From an uncultured Sphingobacteriaceae bacterium (GTDB lineage: Bacteria; Bacteroidota; Bacteroidia; Sphingobacteriales; Sphingobacteriaceae), in contig CAMPKC010000008.1 of the NCBI GenBank assembly GCA_946887045.1, positions 1 through 64,000 of the forward strand: 64,000 nucleotides of DNA, read 5' to 3'. Position 1 is the first letter of the stretch, and every line of letters begins with the position of its first letter. The notes under the pieces are model-generated. The model searched no databases, had not been told where the DNA came from, and worked only from the letters and a program-made list of their open reading frames with translations. Both the position numbers and the translations under genes were made by a program. This document shows positions 36,200 through 44,777 of the stretch, piece by piece.

Positions 36200-36451
36200 A
36201 TGCTTAAAGCAATAGCTGTTATAATTGGATTGCCTTGTTTCCTGTTTGCAGGGATGATGCAGGCTATTGTCCAAAATAAATATCCATTTCAGGATTACAG
36301 GCTTTCCATAGAACAAAGGGTAAGCAATATTATCTTTCTCCTTAGTTTAGAGGAAAAAATAAATTGCCTTGGTACTAATCCACCAATAGAACTTTTAATA
36401 GGAAGTTCCTCATCAACTATACACGCACAGAAAATCATAAATATCAATTGA
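36200..36451 (+). pseudogene. N-terminal relic of a GH3 beta-glucosidase
   Basis: An 83-codon frame with a signal-like start (MLKAIAVIIGLPCFLFAG), then YPFQDYRLSIEQRVSNIIF and LSLEEKINCLGTNPP. That second part is the characteristic N-terminus of a Bacteroidota GH3 enzyme (YPFQ, x-L-x-x-EERV, LTLEEK, CL-x-TNP). Soon after TNP the family pattern stops, and the frame ends with an unrelated tail (STIHAQKIININ). The rest of the roughly 700-residue enzyme is absent. I read it as what remains of a deleted or frameshifted GH3 gene. An intact GH3 of a different N-terminal type starts seven bases later. It could still be translated as a short exported peptide. Confidence 0.65.
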
Positions 36452-36457
36452 ACAACA

Positions 36458-38620
36458 ATGAGAAGAATCATTTTTACAAGTATTGTAGCGGGACTCTTTA
36501 TCTGCACAGGTAGGTCTAATGCTCAACAGCAAACTGATCCGGGTACGGAAACGAAAATTAATAGTCTTTTGAAGCAGATGAGTCTGGAAGAGAAGATTGG
36601 AATGATTCACGGTAAATCTTCATTTACATCGGGGGGTGTAGCCAGGTTGGGAATACCGGAATTAACAATGTCTGATGGCCCGCATGGCGTCCGTCCGGAA
36701 CACGGCATCGATTGGGTGCTTGATAATAAAGGAAATGATTCTTCTACTTATCTGCCCGTGGGTATTACACTTGCCTCTACCTGGAATCCCGAGTTAGGAT
36801 ACGCTTTTGGTGCCGTTTTGGGCAGCGAGGCTAAGTTCAGAGGAAAAGATATTATTTTGGGCCCTGGTATAAATATAATGCGGACCCCTTTAAATGGTCG
36901 TAATTTCGAATATATGAGTGAGGATCCTTATTTCATATCGAAAATGGTGGTTGGGTACATCAAAGGTGTTCAAGATCAGGGAATTTCAGCTTGTGTTAAG
37001 CACTTCATTGCAAACAATCAGGAAGTGAGACGGGACGGGATCAATGTAGAGATGAGTGAGCGGGCTTTACAGGAAATATACCTTCCAGGTTTCAAAGCGG
37101 CCATAGTTGAAGGAGGAGCAAATTCTGTAATGGGCGCATACAATAAGTTTCGGGGCGAGTATTGTACCTATAACAATTATCTCGTAAATAAAATATTAAA
37201 GGGAAATTGGGGATTTACAGGACTTATGATGAGCGACTGGGGAGCAATTCACAGTACAAAAGAAGCATTGCTTGGAGGCGCAGATTTAGAAATGGGTTCT
37301 GATATTGGTAAACCAGCATTGAAATTTCCCGACTTCTATTTTGCAGAGCCAGCTTTGAAAATGGTTCGAAGCGGAGAAGTCGCAGAGTCTGTGATAGATG
37401 AAAAGGTACGCAGGATTTTAAGGGTCATGTTTAAAACGAACATGATAAATGCAACTCGTAAACCTGGCGCATATGCAACTGCCGAGCATGCTGCAGTAGC
37501 AAAAAAAGTAGCTGAAGAAGGTATAATTTTATTGAAAAACAAGGGAAGTATTTTGCCGCTCCAAAAGGATGCAATAAAATCTATTGCGTTGATTGGTGCT
37601 AATGCTAATCGCGACAATGCAATGGGTGGAGGAAGTTCACAAGTTCGCCCTAAGTATGAAATAACACCCCTCGAAGGGATTCAGGCACGTGTTGCTAATA
37701 GTACCGCAATCCGCTTCTCGCAGGGGTATACAATAGCCAGAGGTGCGAAAGCCGATGCGAAAATGATTGCCGAAGCTGTTGAGAATGCGAAAACCGCGGA
37801 AATTGCTATTGTTGTCGGCGGTTGGACTCACGGTTATGACTACAGTGTATGGGATGATAATGCCTACGATGCGGAGGGTGGCGACAAACCAGATATGACT
37901 ATGCCGTTTGGGCAGGATGAACTAATTTCAGCTGTGATAAAAGCTAACCCAAATACAATAGTTGTTCTTTTTGGTGGGGGAGCAATGGATATAACCAAAT
38001 GGGAAAGAAAAGCAAAGGCTATCTTACAAGTTGGTTATCCTGGACTTGAGGGAGGAACTGCTTTAGCAGAAATTTTATTTGGCGATATAAATCCTTCTGG
38101 CAAGCTAACATTTTCATGGCCTAAAACATTAAAAGAAGCACCGGCACATAAAATAGGAGAATACCCCGGCGATAGTATTACGGTGAAATATAAAGATGAT
38201 ATTTTCGTGGGATATCGTTATTTCGATAAATATAAAGTTAAGCCTCAGTTTAGCTTCGGACATGGATTATCGTACAGTACATTTAAATACGGTAAGCTTA
38301 ATACAAGTATAGCAAACGGAGTGGCAACAGTTAGATTGACTGTCGAAAATACCGGCAATACATCAGGTGCTGAAGTAGTGCAAGTATATGTGAGGGATAG
38401 GAAATCTTCGGTTGTGCGTCCCGAGAAGGAATTAAAAGGATTTCAAAAGGTGTTTTTAAATGCGGGAGAATCCAAAGAACTTGCATTCTCGTTAAATTCA
38501 GATGCGTTTAGCTTCTTCGATGAAAAGCAAATGAAATGGGTTCAGGAACCTGGTGATTTTGAAATTCTGGCCGGGGCCTCGTCGTCCGATCTACGGGTCA
38601 AAAAGAAAATCAGGCTTTAA
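36458..38620 (+). CDS. GH3 beta-glucosidase
   Basis: Final enzyme of the locus, releasing glucose from the non-reducing end of de-xylosylated gluco-oligosaccharides. It is 720 residues with signal peptide MRRIIFTSIVAGLFICTGRS ending near NAQQ. The N-terminal barrel carries MSDGPHGVRPEHG, the KHF-x-ANNQE loop and nucleophile D260 in LMMSDWGAIH. The alpha/beta sandwich domain follows, with LIGANANRDNAMGGGSSQV. The fibronectin-III-like C-terminal domain contains AEVVQVYVRD and the P-x-KELKGFQKV strand. All domains are complete. It closes the operon and is followed by a bidirectional terminator. Confidence 0.93.
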   Translation: MRRIIFTSIVAGLFICTGRSNAQQQTDPGTETKINSLLKQMSLEEKIGMIHGKSSFTSGGVARLGIPELTMSDGPHGVRPEHGIDWVLDNKGNDSSTYLPVGITLASTWNPELGYAFGAVLGSEAKFRGKDIILGPGINIMRTPLNGRNFEYMSEDPYFISKMVVGYIKGVQDQGISACVKHFIANNQEVRRDGINVEMSERALQEIYLPGFKAAIVEGGANSVMGAYNKFRGEYCTYNNYLVNKILKGNWGFTGLMMSDWGAIHSTKEALLGGADLEMGSDIGKPALKFPDFYFAEPALKMVRSGEVAESVIDEKVRRILRVMFKTNMINATRKPGAYATAEHAAVAKKVAEEGIILLKNKGSILPLQKDAIKSIALIGANANRDNAMGGGSSQVRPKYEITPLEGIQARVANSTAIRFSQGYTIARGAKADAKMIAEAVENAKTAEIAIVVGGWTHGYDYSVWDDNAYDAEGGDKPDMTMPFGQDELISAVIKANPNTIVVLFGGGAMDITKWERKAKAILQVGYPGLEGGTALAEILFGDINPSGKLTFSWPKTLKEAPAHKIGEYPGDSITVKYKDDIFVGYRYFDKYKVKPQFSFGHGLSYSTFKYGKLNTSIANGVATVRLTVENTGNTSGAEVVQVYVRDRKSSVVRPEKELKGFQKVFLNAGESKELAFSLNSDAFSFFDEKQMKWVQEPGDFEILAGASSSDLRVKKKIRL

Positions 38621-38630
38621 GCGTGGAAAT

Positions 38631-38660
38631 AAAAAAAGCTGCCCTAAAGCAGCTTTTTTT
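38631..38660. terminator. Bidirectional terminator at the end of the xyloglucan locus
   Basis: AAAAAAAGCTGC (38631-38642), loop CCTAAA, then GCAGCTTTTTTT (38649-38660): a perfect 12-bp stem with T-runs on both strands. It serves the GH3 operon and the convergent small lipoprotein gene. Confidence 0.9.
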
Positions 38661-38678
38661 ATTTCATTAAGGCGATAA

Positions 38679-38867
38679 TTACTGAGCAACAGCAGTATCA
38701 GTAGCAGTAGTATCAACAACTGTAGTATCAACAGATACTGTAGTGTCAAGAACTGTAGTATCAACAACAGTTGAATCAGCAGCTTCTTCATTTTGGTTTG
38801 AGCTACAAGCAGCAACTGATAAAGAAATAGCTAAAGCTACGAAACCGAATTTGAATAGATTTTTCAT
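38679..38867 (-). CDS. Small Asp/Thr/Val-repeat lipoprotein
   Basis: A 62-residue lipoprotein: signal peptide, lipobox SVAAC (Cys21), then a mature part of about 40 residues almost entirely Asp, Thr, Val, Ser and Ala, with the repeated unit VDTT (ADSTVV, DTTVLDTTVS, VDTTVVDTTA). The DNA of this part (about 38695-38775) is correspondingly repetitive on the plus strand (gtagtatcaacaact-like units). Such acidic low-complexity lipoproteins are common in Sphingobacteriaceae; the function is unknown. The repeat units make length change by slippage likely. It is a single gene, convergent with the GH3 operon. Confidence 0.75.
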   Translation of the reverse strand: MKNLFKFGFVALAISLSVAACSSNQNEEAADSTVVDTTVLDTTVSVDTTVVDTTATDTAVAQ

Positions 38868-39012
38868 TTTTTGGGATTAAAGTTTAAAGATTAAACAAAT
38901 ATTTCAATCATTAATACTGGTAATGATAAAAAGTAACCCCTTAATCTGACAAATTTTTAACTTTTTTTTTAACTAATATTGGGTTACAAATTTAACATTG
39001 GGGTATTAACTA

Positions 39013-39579
39013 GTGAGCAAAGAGATAAAAAGTTCAGTACCAGAAGATAGCGAAGTTATATTAGGTATTCTTAATGACTCAAAAGGTACACTTGAAGGAA
39101 TTTATAAGGCATATTTCCCGATGGTGTTGCAATTGGTGATGACAAATAGTGGATCGGAAGATGACGCGAAAGACGTCTTTCAAGAATCTATTATTGTTCT
39201 TTATGATAAAGTGAAAGCTGGAAGCTTCGAGTTAAACAGTAAGCTTAAAACATTTTTATATTCTGTATCCAGAAGGTTATGGTTAAAACGTTTAAATGTA
39301 AAAAGCAGAAACTCTGGCAATATTTCCGATTTTGAAGATGTTCTTGCGGTAGAAGCAGATTTAGAATATCATGAGGAGAAGGATCGGCAATTCAAGCAAA
39401 TGGATGAGGCATTGTTACATTTAGGAGAACCTTGTAAAACTATTATTGAGGAATTCTACATCAATAATAGGTCAATGCAGGAAATCTGTGAGGCATTTGG
39501 TTATACCAATGCCGATAATGCAAAAAATCAAAAATACAAATGCCTTCAACGCCTTAAAAAGATATTTTTTAAGACATAA
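39013..39579 (+). CDS. RNA polymerase ECF-type sigma-70 factor
   Basis: A 188-residue sigma factor with a GTG start. Region 2 is at about residues 25-95 (YKAYFPMVLQLV, DDAKDVFQESIIVLYDKV), and region 4 is at about 130-185 (CKTIIEEFYINNRSMQEICEAFGYTNAD, KNQKYKCLQRLKKIF). It lacks the longer domains of housekeeping sigma. It is followed 12 bases later by an anti-sigma-like membrane protein with a protease domain, which implies envelope-stress control. Bases 38868-39012 upstream are AT-rich and may hold a promoter that it recognises itself, but I see no clear one. Confidence 0.9.
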   Translation: MSKEIKSSVPEDSEVILGILNDSKGTLEGIYKAYFPMVLQLVMTNSGSEDDAKDVFQESIIVLYDKVKAGSFELNSKLKTFLYSVSRRLWLKRLNVKSRNSGNISDFEDVLAVEADLEYHEEKDRQFKQMDEALLHLGEPCKTIIEEFYINNRSMQEICEAFGYTNADNAKNQKYKCLQRLKKIFFKT

Positions 39580-39591
39580 TAAACTAATAAC

Positions 39592-40674
39592 ATGGAATTG
39601 ACAGAACGTATTGAAGCTTATTTAAATGGAGAAATGTCTGAATCAGAACGTCAGGCTTTCGAAAAGATGAGGGCAGAAAATTCCGTATTAGATCAGCAGG
39701 TAGTTGCTCATAAAGCATTTATTACTTCATTGAAAAATTATGGTCAAAAAAGGCACCTCATCTCAGCAATGAATGCCATTCATGAGAAACTGGATGTTGA
39801 TCAAATAAAGGCCGAGGTAATGCCAACCGGTGCTTTGGTTCGTATTCTTTGGAATAAATACAGAATGAATGCGGCCGTGGCTGCATCTGTAGCAATTCTG
39901 GCGGTATTTACTTCATTGTTTTCCACCGGATATTTTTCCCAAATGAATGCCAGTAAGTCTGATTATAATGCCTTGCGTCGGGCTGTAAGTTTCGAAATAG
40001 GAAAAGTAAAAGAAGATCAGAGACAAATATTAAAAAATATTAGTACTCCGGTAAATCCGGGTGTATTCGGGGGGACAGGATTTGCCTTAACGTCAAACGG
40101 ATATTTGGTTACGAATAGCCATGTAATAAGTGGCGCAGATTCAATTTATGTACAAAACTCTCGTGGAGAATCTTATAAAGTTGAGGTGATTTATTCAAAC
40201 ACTACGGACGATGTTGCTATCCTGAAAATTATCGATAATCGTTTCCAATCATTAGGGGGACTCCCTTATTCGTTCAAGAAGGTTACTTCGGACGTTGGTG
40301 AGAATGTTTTTACTATGGGCTTTCCTAAAGATGATTATGTTTTCGGTAGGGGATATTTAAGCTCCAAAACAGGGTATAAGGGCGACACTACAGAATATCA
40401 GGTCGATATATCAGTAAATAACGGTAACAGTGGCGGACCTTTACTTGATAATAAAGGAAATGTAATTGGGATTATAAAAGGAAAGCAATCTGCTTCTGAT
40501 GGCGCTGCTTTTGCCGTAAAATCCAAATATATCCTCTCTGCTATAGAATCTCTTTCAAAGGATTCTGATAACTCGGAAATTGTACTTACCAAGCGGAATT
40601 CTTTAACTGGTTTAAGTACCAGTGATCAGATAAAGAAGCTTGAGAAATATATTTTCATGGTAAAAGTATATTAA
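39592..40674 (+). CDS. Anti-sigma-like membrane protein fused to a trypsin-like serine protease
   Basis: A 360-residue single-pass membrane protein. Residues 1-85 are cytoplasmic and resemble Bacteroidota anti-sigma N-termini (ERIEAYLNGEMSESERQAFE, an acidic helical start). One membrane helix spans about 92-115 (AAVAASVAILAVFTSLFSTG). The periplasmic part from about 150 is an HtrA/S1C-like protease domain with catalytic triad H177 (TNSHVISGA), D207 (TTDDVAIL) and S280 (NGNSGGPLL); all three residues are intact. No PDZ domain follows. It lies 12 bases after the ECF sigma gene. The likely role is to hold the sigma factor and sense or process periplasmic misfolding; this is inferred from the architecture. 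Confidence 0.82.
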   Translation: MELTERIEAYLNGEMSESERQAFEKMRAENSVLDQQVVAHKAFITSLKNYGQKRHLISAMNAIHEKLDVDQIKAEVMPTGALVRILWNKYRMNAAVAASVAILAVFTSLFSTGYFSQMNASKSDYNALRRAVSFEIGKVKEDQRQILKNISTPVNPGVFGGTGFALTSNGYLVTNSHVISGADSIYVQNSRGESYKVEVIYSNTTDDVAILKIIDNRFQSLGGLPYSFKKVTSDVGENVFTMGFPKDDYVFGRGYLSSKTGYKGDTTEYQVDISVNNGNSGGPLLDNKGNVIGIIKGKQSASDGAAFAVKSKYILSAIESLSKDSDNSEIVLTKRNSLTGLSTSDQIKKLEKYIFMVKVY

Positions 40675-40692
40675 TACGCTTTTAAGAAAACG

Positions 40693-40724
40693 AAAAGCCC
40701 TTCTTTTGTAAGAAGGGCTTTTTT
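40693..40724. terminator. Bidirectional terminator between the sigma operon and nuoD
   Basis: AAAAGCCCTTCTT (40693-40705), loop TTGT, then AAGAAGGGCTTTTTT: a perfect 13-bp stem with T-run, usable from both sides. Confidence 0.92.
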
Positions 40725-40758
40725 ATTGGTTAAAATTTGCTCTGGTATTGTTCAGCTT

Positions 40759-41943
40759 TTACCTATCTACTTCACCCAAAACAATATCAATAGAGCCAAT
40801 TATTGCAATCAAATCAGCTATTAAAACGCCTCTTGATATTTCGGAAATTACTGACAGGTTATGAAAGCTCGGAGCACGAGCTTTAACGCGTTTGGGTATT
40901 TCGCTTTTGCCATCTGTTATGAAATAATACCCTAACTCACCTCTTGGAGTCTCAGCTCTGCAATAAAAATCCTGAGCCTTAGGGATGATTTTTTTTGGGA
41001 GTTTAGCGCGCGGATCGAATTCAGGAGTTCTTTTTAAGTCCTTTTGTAGTCGTTCAAGACATTGCTCAATTATTTTAACTGATTGCTCAATTTCGTCAAT
41101 GCGTACTTTATATCTATCCCAACAGTCGCCTATTGTACCCATTTCGCCTTTCCCTACCGGAATGTCAAACTCCAGTTCGGGATAAGCCGAATATTCATCA
41201 ACACGCCTCAAATCCCATTTTAACCCGGAAGCGCGCAGCATCGGACCGGTACAGCCATAATTAATTGCAACATCTAATGGTAATATGCCCACATTTGCAG
41301 TCCGTGAAATGAAAATTTGATTGTCTGTAAGAAGGGCATTCAATTCAACCATTTTAGGTTTAAAGTAATTGATAAACTCTTTACAACGCTCCTCAAATCC
41401 CACAGGCAAATCGTAATATAATCCACCCACCCAGATATAATTATATAATAGTCTTGAGCCCGATGCCCATTCAAGCATATTCATAATATGCTCTCTGTCT
41501 CTGAAACACCATAAAAACGGAGTGAACGCGCCGATATCAATGCCGTATGTTCCCAGTGCAATAAGATGAGAACTGATTCGGTTAAGTTCGCACACCAGGA
41601 CCCGAATGTATTCAACGCGTTTGGGTATATCTTTGTCAATACCGAGCATCTTCTCCACGCCCATAACCCATGCATGAGAGTTGTTCATTGATGCCAGGTA
41701 ATCCATCCTGTCGGCAAAAGGAATGGTTTGCTGATAGGTCAAATTTTCTGCGTGTTTTTCGAAGCAACGGTGCAGATATCCCATATGTGGAATAACCTCT
41801 TTAACAATTTCGCCATCAGTAATTACTTCGAGCCTTAAAACACCATGTGTGGAAGGGTGCTGAGGTCCGATATTTATAATCATTTCATGCGTTTCAGCCT
41901 CGGCAATAAGTTTATCGTACCTGGTTGCGTATTTAGTATCCAT
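40759..41943 (-). CDS. nuoD: NADH-quinone oxidoreductase subunit D
   Basis: A 49-kDa-type subunit of respiratory complex I, forming part of the quinone-binding pocket in the peripheral arm. It is 394 residues, with [16 protein letters not shown] near the N-terminus (the quinone-site histidines), [43 protein letters not shown], and the C-terminal [18 protein letters not shown]. All are typical and complete. It is the last gene of a pdxH-nuoC-nuoD run, 20 bases after nuoC, and is followed by a terminator. The other nuo subunits are not adjacent. Confidence 0.97.
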   Translation of the reverse strand: MDTKYATRYDKLIAEAETHEMIINIGPQHPSTHGVLRLEVITDGEIVKEVIPHMGYLHRCFEKHAENLTYQQTIPFADRMDYLASMNNSHAWVMGVEKMLGIDKDIPKRVEYIRVLVCELNRISSHLIALGTYGIDIGAFTPFLWCFRDREHIMNMLEWASGSRLLYNYIWVGGLYYDLPVGFEERCKEFINYFKPKMVELNALLTDNQIFISRTANVGILPLDVAINYGCTGPMLRASGLKWDLRRVDEYSAYPELEFDIPVGKGEMGTIGDCWDRYKVRIDEIEQSVKIIEQCLERLQKDLKRTPEFDPRAKLPKKIIPKAQDFYCRAETPRGELGYYFITDGKSEIPKRVKARAPSFHNLSVISEISRGVLIADLIAIIGSIDIVLGEVDR

Positions 41944-41963
41944 AATTCCCGCGGGGATGGTTG

Positions 41964-42458
41964 CTATACTTTAATTCCTCTGTAATACTCCTGTGCTTTA
42001 TAATCCTTGCGAAGTGGATAGCCTTCCCAATCATCGGGTAATAATATTCTTCTTAAATCGGGGTGGTCTTTGAAACTTATTCCGAATAAATCAAAAGCTT
42101 CCCGTTCATGCCATTCAGCCGTGCGCCAAACTGTACTAACGGAGGGAAAGGAAGGAAGATCTTCGCGACTCCTGTCGTGATACTTTACTACCTTTAGTGT
42201 TAACTGCGTTTTGTAGGGAATGGATGCAAGATTATATACAATGCCGAACATATTCTCTTCAATGCCGTAATCTACTCCGGATAAACATTCCAGCAAATCA
42301 AAATATGTTTGTTCGTTATCTCGAAGCTCAAAGCATACATCCGCTATTTTATCCGGATGGATTATTAGAGCAGATTGTAAGCCGCTGGTTTCCTCTTTTA
42401 TAATTACCTCGGCTCCAAACTTGCCTAAAAGCAATTGTTTAATTTCTTCCAAACTCAT
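41964..42458 (-). CDS. nuoC: NADH-quinone oxidoreductase subunit C
   Basis: A 30-kDa-type subunit of complex I. At 164 residues it is a separate NuoC, not the NuoCD fusion of enterobacteria. The family signature ERE-x-FDLFGI is present, followed by [20 protein letters not shown]. Its start lies one base after the pdxH stop and its own stop is 20 bases before nuoD. No nuoA or nuoB precedes it, which is unusual because those normally sit directly upstream. Confidence 0.96.
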   Translation of the reverse strand: MSLEEIKQLLLGKFGAEVIIKEETSGLQSALIIHPDKIADVCFELRDNEQTYFDLLECLSGVDYGIEENMFGIVYNLASIPYKTQLTLKVVKYHDRSREDLPSFPSVSTVWRTAEWHEREAFDLFGISFKDHPDLRRILLPDDWEGYPLRKDYKAQEYYRGIKV

Positions 42459-42459
42459 T

Positions 42460-43113
42460 TTATGGAGCTACACGTACAATCTTCCAGTTGTTTATATCAG
42501 AACGTTTATAAACAATACGGTCATGAAGACGGCCAGGTCTGCCTTGCCAGAATTCAACTATTTGCGGCTTTAAAGTATATCCACCCCAATACGCCGGTTT
42601 TGGTACCTCTTTGTCCGCAAATTTTTCAATCAGCTCTTTCCATGTATTTTCGAGTGTATCCCGTCCGGAAATAACCTGACTTTGCTGAGATGCGATCGCA
42701 CCTAACTGACTCTCCTTAGGACGCGACTGAAAATATTTTTCTGATTCTTCTTTACTCACTTTTTCAAGTGTCCCTTCGATTCGAACCTGTCTCTCGAGTT
42801 CAGGCCAGAAAAAAACGATGCATGCGGCAGGATTTTTCGAAATCTCTTTACCTTTTCGGCTTAAATAATTGGTGTAAAACGTGAAACCCGTCTTATCAAA
42901 TCCTTTAAGTAGCATTGTTCTGGCAGATGGTTTTCCATCGTGAGTTGCGGTAGCCAGCGTCATTGCATTGGGTTCGTATAATCCGCCATCAAGTGCTTCT
43001 GTAAACCATTTTGCAAATTGGCTTATTGGGTCGGCAGCTACCTCTTTCTCAGTTAATGATGCGGAGCGATACTCCTGCCTTAGGTTTTCGATTGTTTCTT
43101 TTTTGATTGCCAT
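42460..43113 (-). CDS. pdxH: Pyridoxamine 5'-phosphate oxidase
   Basis: FMN enzyme oxidising pyridoxine or pyridoxamine phosphate to pyridoxal phosphate. The start chosen at 43113 (MAIKKETIENLRQEY) gives 217 residues, the normal length. The upstream ATG at 43173 would add 20 atypical residues and lies above the promoter element at 43123-43130. Seen are DPISQFAKWF, PNAMTLATAT with SARTMLLKGFD, FYTNYLSRKGKEI (FMN contacts), QVRIEGTLEKVS, SRPKESQLGAIASQQS, and the C-terminal FWQGRPGRLHDRIVY and WKIVRVAP. It is the first gene of the run with nuoC and nuoD. Confidence 0.96.
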   Translation of the reverse strand: MAIKKETIENLRQEYRSASLTEKEVAADPISQFAKWFTEALDGGLYEPNAMTLATATHDGKPSARTMLLKGFDKTGFTFYTNYLSRKGKEISKNPAACIVFFWPELERQVRIEGTLEKVSKEESEKYFQSRPKESQLGAIASQQSQVISGRDTLENTWKELIEKFADKEVPKPAYWGGYTLKPQIVEFWQGRPGRLHDRIVYKRSDINNWKIVRVAP

Positions 43114-43122
43114 AATGTTTTG

Positions 43123-43130
43123 CAAACTTA
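43123..43130 (-). promoter_or_regulatory. TAnnTTTG element of pdxH-nuoC-nuoD
   Basis: TAAGTTTG on the minus strand, a perfect match, ends nine bases before the pdxH ATG. The predicted leader is only a few bases. The element excludes the longer reading-frame start at 43173. Confidence 0.55.
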
Positions 43131-43265
43131 CTAATTCAGAATAGAATATGCTTGATGTTGATTGTTTAAACATTAGGTTTTGGACCGAGGGATTTTGTTG
43201 ATTTATAAGATCAATTTAACAAAACGGGGAAAAAACATATCTTAGATTTAACTTGTTATACTATT

Positions 43266-43829
43266 ATGATAAATCAAATATCACCTAAAACCGGGAGCTT
43301 GTTGATTTCTGAGCCATTTATGCTCGATCCGAATTTTAAAAGATCGGTGGTATTGGTTTCAGAGCATAATGAAGATGGAACTGTTGGTTATGTGTTAAAT
43401 CAGCGGAGCGATTTCTTTTTAAAAGATTTGGTGCCGGATTTTGCAGACGCAACGTTTCCTGTTTATGTAGGTGGTCCGGTCGCTAATGATACTCTTCATT
43501 TTATTCATCGCTGTTTTGATCGCATGAACAGCGGCGCCGAATTGGCGAACGGGATTTATTGGGGCGGGAATTTTGAAACGTTAAAGCTTTTGGTTGATAG
43601 TAACCAGATTGCCGAAAACGAAATCATGTTCTTTGTGGGATATTCAGGCTGGGATTTAGGCCAGTTAGACAAAGAGCTGGAGCAAAACTCATGGCTGGTT
43701 ACCAATAATTATAATCCTGATTTGTTATTTGCTGATCAGGAAGAAAATTTATGGAAAGATATAGTTCTGGGCCTGGGTCCCAGGTACGCTCATATTGTCA
43801 ATTTTCCCGAAAATCCCCTCTGGAATTAG
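43266..43829 (+). CDS. yqgE: YqgE/AlgH family protein
   Basis: A 187-residue cytoplasmic protein of the YqgE/AlgH (DUF179) family. It shows the conserved opening GSLLISEPFMLDPNFKRSVVL, EDGTVGYVLNQ, the VYVGGPVANDTLHFIH strand and the GYSGWDLGQLDKELEQNSW block. Function in the family is unresolved; AlgH was linked to alginate control in Pseudomonas. It is divergent from pdxH and convergent with pyrB, with six bases between stops. Confidence 0.92.
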   Translation: MINQISPKTGSLLISEPFMLDPNFKRSVVLVSEHNEDGTVGYVLNQRSDFFLKDLVPDFADATFPVYVGGPVANDTLHFIHRCFDRMNSGAELANGIYWGGNFETLKLLVDSNQIAENEIMFFVGYSGWDLGQLDKELEQNSWLVTNNYNPDLLFADQEENLWKDIVLGLGPRYAHIVNFPENPLWN

Positions 43830-43835
43830 GTTGAT

Positions 43836-44774
43836 CTAATCCTTTTGTCCTGCCAGTAAATATAATACGGCCATGCGTATGGCGACACCATTTTCCACCT
43901 GATCCAAAATTATGGATTGCTTACTATCAGCCACGTCGCTGGTAATTTCTACTCCCCTGTTAATAGGACCTGGATGCATTACAGTAATTTCTTTATCGAG
44001 CGAATCAAGAATTTGTTTGTTCAAGCCATACAGCATCGAGTACTCTCTTAATGACGGAAAGTATTTGATATCCTGACGTTCTAACTGGATACGCAACATA
44101 TTGGCAACATCACACCAGTTTAAAGCTCGCATCAGGTCGAATTCAACTTTAACTCCAAGTGATTTAATGTACTTCGGAATTAAGGTGGTCGGACCGCAAA
44201 CCATTACTTCTGCGCCAAGTTTTTGAAGGCACAGTATGTTAGACAGAGCAACTCGGGAATGTAAGATATCTCCGATAATAGCGATTTTCTTACCGGCTAC
44301 ATCCCCGTATTTTTCTCTTATAGAAAAGGCATCCAGTAAAGCTTGAGTAGGATGCTCGTGTGCTCCGTCTCCTGCGTTTACTATTTGAGCGTTAACTTTC
44401 TTACTAAGGAAAATTCCAGCTCCCGGATACGGATGACGCATCACCACCATGTCCACTTTCATTGCAAGGATATTATTTACGGTATCAATCAGAGTCTCAC
44501 CTTTACTTACGGAAGAAGATGAGGCCGCAAAATTTACCGTGTCAGCCGAAAGCCTTTTTTGAGCTAATTCGAACGAAAGTCGGGTACGGGTCGAATTTTC
44601 GAAGAATACATTGGCTATGGTAATGTCTCTTAGGGAAGGGACTTTTTTAATCGGCCGGTTTAAAACATCTTTAAACGTATCGGCAGTTTCAAAAATCAGT
44701 TGAATATCATTCTCGTTTAAATCTTTTATTCCTAAAAGATGCCTGGTACTCAGTTTCTGATAGTTCTCTGCCAT
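43836..44774 (-). CDS. pyrB: Aspartate carbamoyltransferase, catalytic chain
   Basis: Forms N-carbamoyl-aspartate in pyrimidine synthesis. It is 312 residues: the carbamoyl-phosphate loop STRTRLSFELAQKRL, the SSSSVSKGETLIDT loop, RHPYPGAGIFL, GDGAHEHPTQALLD, then HSRVALSN and the C-terminal MHPGPINRGVEI. All substrate-binding residues are present. It starts three bases after pyrR. No pyrI regulatory gene is adjacent. Confidence 0.97.
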   Translation of the reverse strand: MAENYQKLSTRHLLGIKDLNENDIQLIFETADTFKDVLNRPIKKVPSLRDITIANVFFENSTRTRLSFELAQKRLSADTVNFAASSSSVSKGETLIDTVNNILAMKVDMVVMRHPYPGAGIFLSKKVNAQIVNAGDGAHEHPTQALLDAFSIREKYGDVAGKKIAIIGDILHSRVALSNILCLQKLGAEVMVCGPTTLIPKYIKSLGVKVEFDLMRALNWCDVANMLRIQLERQDIKYFPSLREYSMLYGLNKQILDSLDKEITVMHPGPINRGVEITSDVADSKQSIILDQVENGVAIRMAVLYLLAGQKD

Positions 44775-44777
44775 TGT

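Noticed and set aside
11925..38620. Locus as a recently acquired mobile element
   Set aside because: No integrase, transposase, tRNA or flanking repeat is seen. Transfer cannot be excluded but has no direct support here.
38695..38775. Short repeats as a CRISPR-like array
   Set aside because: The units are short, uneven, lie in frame inside a lipoprotein gene and encode VDTT repeats. There are no spacers and no cas genes.
42460..43173. Longer pdxH starting at 43173
   Set aside because: The extra 20 residues are atypical for the family and would begin above the promoter element at 43123-43130.
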